Shown: positions 55,952-64,000 of the stretch, one piece after another
Position numbering within the stretch: position 1 is the stretch's first letter
How the letters are laid out: each line of letters opens with the position of its first letter
Source of the DNA: Heterohyrax brucei
Taxonomy: Eukaryota; Chordata; Mammalia; Hyracoidea; Procaviidae
DNA: 64,000 bases
Direction: 5' to 3'
Assembly (NCBI GenBank): GCA_028571685.1
Contig: CM053154.1
Span: 6,237,501 to 6,301,500 of the forward strand
The notes under the pieces: model-generated
Database searches by the model: none
Told to the model about the DNA's origin: nothing
The model's input: only the letters and a program-made list of their open reading frames with translations
Position numbers and translations under genes: made by a program

Positions 55952-56462
55952 TTGTTGGACTCTCTACGAGGCTGCCAACCTGTCCAGACTAGCGAATGCC
56001 ATTTTCAGACATCTGTTTCTGCACTGAAAGTGAGATTGTCTGCTCTCCTGGGCACGGACACAGATGTTCAGGGAACTGAAAAGTGAAGAGTGAATGTACG
56101 ATCATTTCCTTCAGTGTGTTTACACCACTGTTAAATATTCAAGCAGTGTTTCTTATTTAGGCTTTTGTACTTCACTGACTTAAACACTCATTTAACATTG
56201 TTTTATTATTCTCTATGCCGTGGATGATTATTCTTTTGTATGATTTCAAGACTGCCGTTGTGATTGCCAGCTCAGCAGATCTATCTAGGTGACTCAAGAC
56301 AGAAATCTCTTGTGTAAGGAGAGATCTCTGAAACTTTCAAGAGGCTGAAAACATCAAAAGGAAGACAGCAAAGTTAATTTCAGAGGAGAGACTGAATCCA
56401 TCCTAGGGGAATTTATTTCACCAAATGAATTTATCACAAAAAGCAATGCCTGAGCATTGCAT
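55952..56462. other. Unassigned non-coding stretch
   Basis: AT-rich. No family recognised. Confidence 0.45.
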
Positions 56463-56836
56463 TCGTGTCCTAGTGCTTCTGTAAGGAAGAATCAGAGCTG
56501 GTGGCTTTAAGGAACACAGGTTGGTTTGTTCACTCTTCTGGAGACCAAGAGTTCAAGGTCAAGGCCGTGGTTGTGTTGGTTCCTTCCCAGGCTCTGGGGG
56601 AGAAACCTGAGAGGTCACTTGGCTTGCAGCTGCAGGTGGCCCTGTCTCCCTGTCTCTCTGCATCGTCTCTTCAGTATAACAACAGTCATAAAAGATTAGG
56701 GCCTGTCCTGCTGCCCTGTGACCTCCTGCTAACTGACAGCGTCTTCAAAGACTGTCTTTTCAAGCATGACCATTTCCCAGGGATGGGGATTAGGACCTCA
56801 TCGTATCCTTTGGGGATACACAGTTCAGTCCTTAAC
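56463..56836 (-). mobile_element. MaLR-type LTR, reversed
   Basis: gtcctagtgcttctgtaagg, gagctggtggctttaaggaac, gttcactcttctggagacc and gacctcctgctaactgac are present, ending ggatacacagttcagtccttaaca, the reversed LTR start. Confidence 0.78.
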
Positions 56837-58145
56837 AAGCACATTCTATGGGTAGGTGCTGTGGGAGACTTGTCAATGAGCAGGACACCGTCTTCTCTCT
56901 AAAGGAGTTTATGATCTGCTGACAAGAGTAGGCATGTGTGCCCGTGGTGAGAAGGCAGGGATCTAGGAGGGTTTCTTGACATGTATTGGAGCTGGTCCTC
57001 AAGTGATTTTGACTAGTGGAAATGGGAGAGAAGGAGGGTGCTTGCAGTGGGGAGAGGCATGAAAGGGGGGGCGCTCAGAGCAGTTTTGGTGATGGCAAGT
57101 AGCCTGGTTTTGAGGAGATCCACAGTACAGAAAAAAAAGGGTGAAGGAAACAAAGCTGCAGAAGTCAGTGGGACTGGAGCAAGACGAGGCATGGGTGTCA
57201 GAGCTGAGAAGACGAGGCATGGGTGTCAGAGCTGAGAAGAGCGCGCTACACAGGAAGCAGTGAAAGCTGGGGTGGGGGCAGGGCAGCTGGAAGGCCTGTA
57301 AATTTAGGAACCGCTTGCTGTAACTCAGGAAGATCTATTAGAAAATTGTGTTAAAAACAAGAGAGACTTGGGATGGGAGGCTAGGCAGCCGGGAGGTTAC
57401 TGTCCAGGTGAAATACGATGACAGTTTGAGCAGTAGTGAAGAAAGAATGGAGGAAAAGAATGCAAGTAGCAGGGAACACGAGGGAGGATTCCCAGGTGAC
57501 TCCACAGCTGCCGGCTGGAGTGGCTTGAAGAACGCCGGCCCCAAGAGTAGAAATACAGGAGGCAGAGGCAGAAGGCGGCGTGAGAAGGGAGACGCCAGTT
57601 TAGGCAGAGCTGGGGTGAGAGCGAGGTGAAGATGTGCGGCACACAGTGTGCACGGGGCCCGGGGCAAGATCTGACCCCGAGTTCTCCAACACGTGTTAAC
57701 CGGGGTGGGGGGTGCAGGGATCGGGGGCTGGGCCAGCTAAGGACGTGGACATGGAGAGAGTGGGGGCAAGTCTGACCAAGGGAAAGGTTTCCACTTAGGA
57801 GACATAAGGGGCAGCCACGGTGTGAGGGCAATAGGCCTGCTGAGAAGGCTGAGACAGCCCAGAGGGGGCAGCACGCCATGTGTCCTGGGAGGAGGCAGCT
57901 GCAGGAAGGAGTCAGGGGTAGGCAAGATCAGGGACAGTGACGTAGGCTGGGAGAGGATCTTCTGATGAGAGTGGGAAGCCAGCAGCGCCTTCAGAGAAGT
58001 AGCTTTGGGGAGAGGATTTCAGTAGACTGAGGAGCTGGGAGTATTTACATGGTGGAGCTTTCACCTGTGGAGGGGCCTTTCCTTCCTTGAAAAGTTAGTG
58101 TAGTAGTAGGAAGTGTTTCTATTTCTGGTTTAGAGAGGTTGAAGT
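56837..58145. other. Unassigned stretch, purine-rich
   Basis: Long ag-rich sequence with a 28-bp exact tandem duplication at 57183-57238. Open frames (57397-57879 reverse, 160 codons) reflect purine/pyrimidine bias and have no recognisable domain. Confidence 0.45.
57183..57238 (+). repeat. Exact 28-bp tandem duplication
   Basis: 57183-57210 and 57211-57238 are identical, each starting gacgaggcatggg and ending gctgagaa. Confidence 0.95.
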
Positions 58146-58222
58146 GTGTCTGTAAACCTGTGGAGCGGTTCCACTCTGTCCTGTAGGGTTGCGATGAGTC
58201 CGAATTAACAACTGTGTTTTTG
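58146..58222 (+). mobile_element. AfroSINE 3' half
   Basis: tgtggagcggttccactctg, cctgtagggttgcgatgag and ccgaattaacaac are present. The head is missing. Confidence 0.85.
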
Positions 58223-58499
58223 AATCGGAAGTGTGTCTGTGACTTTAAAGAGAAGGACCCACCGGAAAAGGAATCATGCAAGAGAAAAGGAGGGCCATGA
58301 TGATGCCTGATACGAGAGCAGGCGAGAGAAGACGGGAGGGAGGACAGCGCTGCTTCTGGTGTGTGGGAAGAAATGGAAGAGCCATCAGACTACTTCAGTG
58401 GCCATCGTCTCCCTACCATAATAGATGTCACCCGGCGTGTCCCTTGCAGATGCGGCTTAGATTGTTCTATGCTACTGAGGCTGTGACTACACTGTACCG

Positions 58500-58697
58500 T
58501 TAGTAGTTGCCACTGATGCAATTCCAACTCAGAGAGACCCTGTATGACAGAGTACAGCTGTCCCATGGGGTTTTATGGGCTGTCACCTGTATGGAGGCAG
58601 ATCTCCAGGTCTTTCTCCCATGCAGCCGCTGAATGCTTTCACATTGCCAGTCTTTCGGTTGACAGCTGAGTGCTGGGAAATTGCATACCAGGGCTCC
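58500..58697 (-). mobile_element. AfroSINE, long subtype (reversed), decayed
   Basis: gttgccactgatgcaattcc, gaccctgtatgacagagtac, ctgtatggaggcagatctcc and taccagggctcc are present. Confidence 0.85.
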
Positions 58698-59326
58698 CTT
58701 TTATACTGTATCTCTGTCCACCAGAAGCTTCCTGGAGATGCTACCAACCAGAGGTGCCATGGAAGGGAGGTATACTCTCGGGAAGTGAGCCACCGTGCTC
58801 CATCGGGAGATGAAGCTACATGTCTTCAGTCTGTTTTCATTTTGCTCGTACACATAATCTTTCTGTAACTATTGCCCTACTATCTAAATATTGGTTATAG
58901 TTTCATATATTAGAAACTGCTTTACTTTCAAAGTGTGTTTGTGCTCCCTTGATTCTCACTGTGACTGCGTGAAGCTGTAAGGCAGTTACAGACATATGTA
59001 TTTGCATAATGAGTAGCCTGAGACCCTGAGACATTGAGTGATCTGCCTGGAGTCACACAGGCTTGGTGTGACTGGACTCTGGAACTCCTGATTAAATTCT
59101 CTTGACATCACTTAAGAGAGAGGGCTACATAGACTTCCCTGTTGCACATCTTGGCATGTTTCTGGTGCTCCTTTTTCTTCACTGTCAAAAACACTGCTCA
59201 GAGTCAAGGCCTTCTAGGTGGGCTTAGAATTTGGAGTCACGTATGCAGAGACCAAGCTGAGGGTGGTTTCTTTCTGAGTATTCTAAGTAATGAAATTTTT
59301 GTTTTCTAAGATGCTCTACTGGTGAT
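58698..59326. other. Unassigned stretch with one MIR
   Basis: About 58975-59110 is MIR-like (gaccctgagacattgagtgatc..gagtcacacaggc..gactctggaactcctg). The rest is unassigned. Confidence 0.45.
58975..59110 (+). repeat. MIR fragment
   Basis: The order cctgagacattgagtg, gagtcacacaggcttgg and ggactctggaactcc follows the MIR core. Confidence 0.68.
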
Positions 59327-59505
59327 TGGAAACCCTGGTGGAATAGTGGCTAAGAGCTAAGGCTGCTAACCCAAAGGTCAGCGGTTGGAACCTAGCAGGA
59401 GCTCCTTGGAAACTCTATGGGGCAGCTCCTGTCTGTCCTATAGGGTCACTGTGAGTAGGAATCAACTCAGTGGCAGGGGGTATGGCATGGTATGGTGTGG
59501 TATAC
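59327..59505 (+). mobile_element. AfroSINE (full-length) with simple tail
   Basis: ggaaaccctggtggaatagtgg, actctatggggcagctcctg, gtcctatagggtcactgtgag and caactcagtggcaggggg are present, followed by a (tggta)n-type tail to about 59503. It is one of the best-preserved copies. Confidence 0.95.
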
Positions 59506-60112
59506 CTGTGATGGCATTAGGCAGGTTTTATGATTATGTAGATGATTGCACTCATATATAATGTCATGCATCTTGGTCATTGGATGCAAAGAGTGCCCCA
59601 AATGAGGGAAAAGGCAAATAGAGTGCAGTGTAGAAGAAAGAGGCAAGTTGTGCCAATTGTATACTTAGCACCACAATAGGAGCAGTGCTGTGAGCCGAGG
59701 AAATCCAATTTATTTTCCTGATAAATAACTGCTACTCTTGTCCTTGTGCAGTGATATCAGGGTCCCTTCATGCATCTGTTCCTCTCACAAAGAATCCATT
59801 AGTCTTGCATGAATCTTCAATTACCCTGTTACACAGTCCACAGGAAGCAAAGTTATTTCAGTTGATGGAAAATCTCCTTTTTCTTCTCCCAACTTTGATC
59901 AGAGGGATCAGACCCTAGAACACCAATAATCTTTCCTTACATCACATAAAATTGAGAGGGCTTTTATGCACAATTAATGTATAGATACATATGTATTGGA
60001 TCTATCCCTGGTATTTACTCGTTCAAAAACGTCTCTAGCGTATTTATTGATGAAAAATAGCATTTTTCAAAGAAAAAGATAGTGAGAAGGGTGCTATTGT
60101 TTTATATTCTTC

Positions 60113-60349
60113 TTTTAGAAAGCATGTACATGTCATCATGAGTTTGACAGCTTCCCAATTTTTAAACAGTTTTCTGATGAGATTGATGCTGATATTAACA
60201 AGTGTAATCTCTGAAGTGTCTAATTAAATGCATCAGCGTTTGGAAGTGCTGCCTAACTCAGCGAGCCAGCATTTTCTGAGCGATTAGTGTGTGAAGTTGC
60301 AGAACCATGCATGAGTAAAAGATCCACTCGAGCCATGCCGTTCTTGTCC
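60113..60349 (+). repeat. Arm A of a 237-bp inverted repeat
   Basis: It runs from ttttagaaagcatgtacatg to gccgttcttgtcc. Its reverse complement occurs at 60854-61090 with 7 mismatches in 237 bases and no gaps. Outside these limits the similarity stops abruptly on both sides. Confidence 0.95.
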
Positions 60350-60545
60350 CTGGTCCCTGCTCACCCATCTGGAGGTCTGCTGCTGTCAGGGAGAGCTGCC
60401 CACACTAAGCGCTGGTAGTTAGGATAAGCTGGGTTCTGCTGCAGTAACAACAGCCCTGAAATCTTGTGGCTTTCAGCAACAAAGTGTTTCCTTTCTTGCT
60501 CGTTTTTCATATGTAGCTGGGGCTCTCCATGCTTTTCCTGTAGGA
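60346..60545 (+). repeat. Copy 1 of a 200-bp direct repeat
   Basis: It runs from gtccctggtccctg to cctgtagga. It overlaps the end of arm A by four bases (gtcc). It differs from 61643-61843 at about five positions plus one single-base gap (atcttgtgg against gtcttagtgg). Confidence 0.95.
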
Positions 60546-60853
60546 AAATCCCTTAAATGTCTGTTTTAATAGAGGTAGTTATATCCTCATATCTGCTGCT
60601 TCACACAGTATGCTGTGATACAGTGTTTGGTTCAAGTATATGAAGAGAATCAAGTCTCATACCAGCATGTATTTGGGAAAAGCAGGACTGTATCATTAGC
60701 CTTTGCAGATAATTACGGGTATTCTGCTTTGATACTGTATCAAACTTTGACAGATGGTAATTTCCCAAACATTTAGTTGAAATGTGGAATGTAGAATGAT
60801 GTCAGTGAACTTTCTAGCCTTCATTATATTAAATTCAGTGGCCTGTCTGACAT

Positions 60854-61090
60854 GGACAAGAACTGCATGGCTCGAGTGGATCTTTTACTCATGTGTGATT
60901 CTGCAACTTCACACACTAATCGCTCAGAAAATGCTGGCTCGCTGAGTTAGGCAGCACTTCCAAACGTTGATGCATTTAATTAGATACTTCAGAGATTACA
61001 CTTGTTAATATCAGCATCAATCTCATCAGAAAACTGTTTAAAAATTGGGAAGCTGTCAAACTCAGGATGACATGTACATGCTTTCTAAAA
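60854..61090 (-). repeat. Arm B of a 237-bp inverted repeat
   Basis: It is the reverse complement of 60113-60349 at about 97% identity, separated from that arm by 504 bases. The mismatches cluster in one 6-base spot (60306-60311 in arm A). Confidence 0.95.
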
Positions 61091-61642
61091 TCTAATTTTC
61101 ACTTCAAAGCTTAAATATTATCATTGACAACAAATAATATGAGTTGTTCTCCCTGAAGTGACGGGCTGACTTCATTCACTTTCAAGAAGACGGCTGCCAA
61201 TTACCCAAGTCTGAATAACCGGCGTCCTTCACCGATATCGCTGCACCATGAAAAAACAGCCAGTTCAGCGAGCAACTGAAATGACTGCACAGGCTTTGTT
61301 TCTTGAGACAGCTGTCCTGTTGTGGGTGCAGCTGAAATGCTTTATGCACATCCCAGTTTATCTCAAGGAATGTAGAAACACATCTGTCCAGAGGCAGAGA
61401 TTAAATAAAACATAATTTTTCCTGCTTCATCAAGAGTATTCTTGAGTAGAACTGGCTCCCTCCTTTTTTTTTCTGTGACTGCAAGGTGGGAAGGGTACAA
61501 TGACCCCAGTACAGTTTGATGTCATTCCTCTGCTGAGATCAGTGCTATGATATCAGCAGTTTTACCCACTATTGTTTTTACAGATAGTATCTTGCTAGCA
61601 TTGTGAAAATTGCTTTGATCTCACAGATGCTCTGAGTCCCTG

Positions 61643-61843
61643 GTCCCTGGTCCCTGGTCATCCACCTGGAGGTCTGCTGCTGTCAGGGAGAGCTGCCCAC
61701 ACTAAGCGCTGGTAGTTAGGATAAGCTGGGTTCTGCTGCAGTAACAACAGCCCTGAAGTCTTAGTGGCTTTCAGCAACAAAGTGTTTCCTTTCTTGATCG
61801 TTTTTCATATGTAGCTGGGGCTCTCCATGCTTTTCCTGTAGGA
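61643..61843 (+). repeat. Copy 2 of a 200-bp direct repeat
   Basis: It is the direct-orientation partner of 60346-60545. It is preceded by one additional ccctgg unit (three in all against two), so the left edge lies in a small tandem repeat. Confidence 0.95.
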
Positions 61844-62146
61844 TAAGGGTGATAAAGCCTCAGCTATCTGGACCACTTTGGGGATGGTGGTGGCAGAAGG
61901 ACATGTCACTCACTGGTTCCCAACGGCTTACTTCTGTAAGGGGCAACATTTCTGGTCTCATTTCACTGGTCAAAGCCTGTCCCACAGGCAGCTTTAATTT
62001 CTAGAGGGAAAAAAGTGCAATCCTACCGTGTGCCAGGGAAGAAACAAAGCAATATGGGGAAACAGTGCTAGTGACTGGCACACTTATTATGTTTCATTGA
62101 CTATGAGATGCCATCAGTTGAAGATGTACTATTATGTACTGTCACG

Positions 62147-62645
62147 GATTGAATTGTGTCTCCCAAAAAATATGTGTAGAAATTTGGCTGGGTTGTGATT
62201 GCCAGTATTGTGTTATTACTCTCCATTTTGTGATTTTCTTGTGCTATATGTTAAAGAGGATTAGGGTGGGACTGTAAATCCTTTCCTAAAGTAACCTGCC
62301 TGCTCCATTGTAAAGGGAGTTTCCCTGGAGTGTGGCTTGCACCAGGCTTTTTTTCCGTTATCCTACAAGGGATGAAAGGAAAGGGAAGCAAGCAGAGTTG
62401 GGAACCTCATACTATCAAGATAGCAGCACCAGGAGTACAGTGCCTCCTTCAGAGCTGAGGTTCTTGAGCCAAAATGCTCCCGGGATAAAGACTGATACAA
62501 CAGAAGGACTTTCCTCCAGAGCCACCAGAGGAAAAGCTTTCCTCTGGAGAAATTTGGGCTTATAGCCTACTGGACCATGTAAGAATAATCTTTTCTTTGC
62601 TAAAGCCATCCACTTGTGGTATTTCTGTTAGAGCAGCACTAGTAC
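62147..62645 (+). mobile_element. MaLR-type solo LTR
   Basis: It starts cacggattgaattgtgtctcc and shares ccctggagtgtggcttgcac with the copy at 29131. It ends with agaataatcttttctttgct, gccatccacttgtggtatttc and gcagcactagtacc. A full-length single LTR. Confidence 0.87.
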
Positions 62646-62744
62646 CAATAAGAAAGAAGGAATACTGTTAATTAAACGAAAATATGTCTTTCATTGTCAG
62701 GCTCATTTTGATTTCAAGGAGTGTTAAAATATAGAAATAAAAAA

Positions 62745-62913
62745 TAAACCCAAACCTGCTACAGTTCATGCCACCTCATAGGGACTCTATAAGACAGAGC
62801 AGAACTGCCCCATAGAGTTTCTGAGAAGTGCCTGGTAGATTCGAACTGCAAACCCTTTTGCTTAGCAGCCATAGCCCTTAACCAAACCGCTGCATCACCC
62901 AGGTTCCCCGCCG
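62745..62913 (-). mobile_element. AfroSINE (reversed)
   Basis: aaacccaaacctgctacagttc, ctataagacagagcagaactg and gattcgaactgcaaaccc are present, and the head complement is degraded (gcatcacccaggttccc). Confidence 0.92.
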
Positions 62914-63165
62914 CAAAAAAAGAAATAAATAAAAATACTGTCACAGAGAGACCCACGTGAGTGGGTCTCTGCATCGACTCATGACCAGAAGAACCAGATG
63001 GTGCCTGGCCATCACCAGTGATAGCCATGATGGAGCTCACAAAGTTGAGTCTCACTGGCAACAAGAGAATAAATAGAGGTGCACCCTGAGATCTCCAATG
63101 AAAGACTGCAGTTGATGGTACAGGGGCTTCAGGGTTCCAACTCAATGGCACTTGGCTTGGCTGGG
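62914..63165. repeat. Unassigned repeat-like stretch ending in a SINE/RTE tail
   Basis: gaagaaccagatggtgcctgg (near 62988) resembles an L1 3' UTR motif also present at 52240-52262. The stretch ends with ccaactcaatggcacttggcttggctggg (63138-63166), the forward version of the tail scraps seen reversed at 22956 and 23281. Confidence 0.5.
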
Positions 63166-63624
63166 AGCATGGCCCCTGGCCCTGATGCTGCCCCTGTCCA
63201 TAAATCATAATGAAGGTCAACTTTTCCGACAGCAGTGGATTGGACTTGGTGACGCAGAGTGACCATATCTTGTGGGAATTTTATGGTTCTGTGCATCTAC
63301 AGGATATCATCCTGCTGACCTCTTGCTGGAGGAAGGAGAGTGGGTGGAGAGGAGGGCATCGGAGACTGTTGGGAAGGTAGGACGTGTATGGAGCAGAGAG
63401 GAGGGCAGGGAGAGCAGGGAGAGCTGCATATAGGTGAACATGCAAATTTATGTGGAAATGTACATTTTCATTCAATCATAATAAAAAAAGAATATAAAAA
63501 AATACTGTCACTAAAAATTGAGGAAATATGGTAGATAGTAGAGGAAAACTGAATATTGCATTTGACTGTGAATAAGTAATATAAATTATCATAATTTATG
63601 TTCACTGCTTACTATCCACATCTT
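63166..63624. other. Unassigned non-coding stretch
   Basis: No family recognised. An ag-rich part lies at 63325-63430. Confidence 0.45.
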
Positions 63625-63870
63625 TTTACCTCAGAACATGATGGCTAGGAGACTTCAGTCCTTGGAGGAGGGCATCATGCTTGGTTAGAGGGTCAGAGGA
63701 AAAGAGCAGAGCCCCGATGAGCTGGGCAGACCCAGGGGCTGCAGCAGTGGGCTCAGGCCTGACGTCCTCAGGTGTGGACGGTGCAGAAGTGGGCAGGGCC
63801 CTGTTACCTTGAACACAGGGTCACTGCGAGTTGGGACCACCTCAGCAGCACCCAGCAACAACAACACTAG
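63625..63870 (+). mobile_element. RTE (BovB-like) LINE 3' end
   Basis: gatggctaggagacttcag..ccttggaggagggcatcatgc..gggtcagaggaaaagagc..gcagtgggctc, ending with cagggtcactgcgagttggg and ccagcaacaacaacac, the RTE (aac)n terminus. Confidence 0.82.
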
Positions 63871-63904
63871 GGTTATCAGTAATTTGGGGTTAGAGAAAAT
63901 CCAT

Positions 63905-64000
63905 GTTATGTTAATCTTCCAGCTAATTTTGAAATAATTATAGATGCACAGTTAGCCACAAAGAAGAGATAGAAAATAAACATGTACAGCGAGGTCCCAT
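63905..64000 (+). mobile_element. Old L1 fragment, cut by the window end
   Basis: ttgaaataattatagatgcacag..gtacagcgaggtccc is a familiar L1M 3' UTR segment. It continues beyond the window. Confidence 0.6.

Larger units (their letters stand above)
59511..62146. other. Mostly non-repetitive stretch with a composite duplication
   Basis: I recognise no transposon family, except that the blocks at 60113-60545, 60854-61090 and 61643-61843 are copies of one another (separate entries). Bases 61140-61290 retain several CpGs (gacggg, accggcgtcc, accgatatcgc) in otherwise AT-rich DNA and look like conserved non-coding sequence. No open frame over 60 codons is present here. Confidence 0.5.

Noticed and set aside
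57348-57879. Open frames on both strands (93 and 160 codons)
   Set aside because: They come from strong purine/pyrimidine strand bias, with no recognisable domain.

Overview
This window is mammalian genomic DNA from an afrotherian, most likely a paenungulate (elephant, manatee or a close relative). The evidence is the repeat content. About 35 copies of a tRNA-headed AfroSINE-type repeat, with its characteristic 3' part (actctgtcctatagggtcgc, then a gagtcgg..cgactc motif), are spread over 64 kb. They occur with BovB/RTE-type LINE pieces, a tRNA-Gly-headed SINE whose body and tail are RTE-like, MaLR-type LTRs and L1 3' ends of the kind I associate with elephant DNA. The species is inferred. I found no protein-coding gene, rRNA, functional tRNA or CRISPR that I can support. 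The longer open frames have random-looking composition, lie in repeats, or are shadows, so the window is best read as intergenic or intronic.

Layout. 1-8454: mostly unassigned sequence with an RTE-derived repeat, five AfroSINEs, two MaLR-type LTRs, and a possible conserved non-coding block at about 7565-8040. 8455-15103: a decayed but structurally complete endogenous retrovirus of the ERV-L type. It has two LTRs, a primer-binding site for tRNA-Leu(UAA), gag, protease, reverse transcriptase, RNase H and integrase remnants, and a dUTPase-like domain after integrase. There is no room for an env gene. 15220-17377: two opposed RTE LINE fragments, a MaLR LTR and a SINE. 17378-24429: unassigned sequence with SINEs, a split MIR and a CpG cluster. 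24430-33760: an L1-rich, AT-rich stretch holding a 21-bp minisatellite, a short mariner DNA transposon, a MaLR LTR cut by a SINE, and a retrotransposed insert at 32196-32925 flanked by an exact 19-bp target-site duplication. 33761-50494: mostly unassigned, somewhat GC-richer sequence with SINEs (one nested inside another), MaLR LTRs and MIRs. 50495-53060: sense-strand L1 sequence with the end of ORF2 and a long 3' UTR. 53061-59510: unassigned sequence and SINEs. 59511-62146: mostly non-repetitive DNA carrying a composite duplication. 62147-64000: a MaLR LTR, a SINE, an RTE 3' end and the start of an L1 piece.

The most unusual signal is at 60113-61843. A 237-bp block is repeated as an inverted copy at about 97% identity with no gaps. 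The first copy is joined, through a 4-bp overlap, to a 200-bp block that recurs in direct orientation 1.1 kb away. No transposon that I recognise explains this. It resembles a replication template-switch insertion, in a segment whose retained CpGs hint at regulatory constraint. Boundaries of old repeats are by eye and may be off by 5-30 bases. Percent identities were counted by hand.
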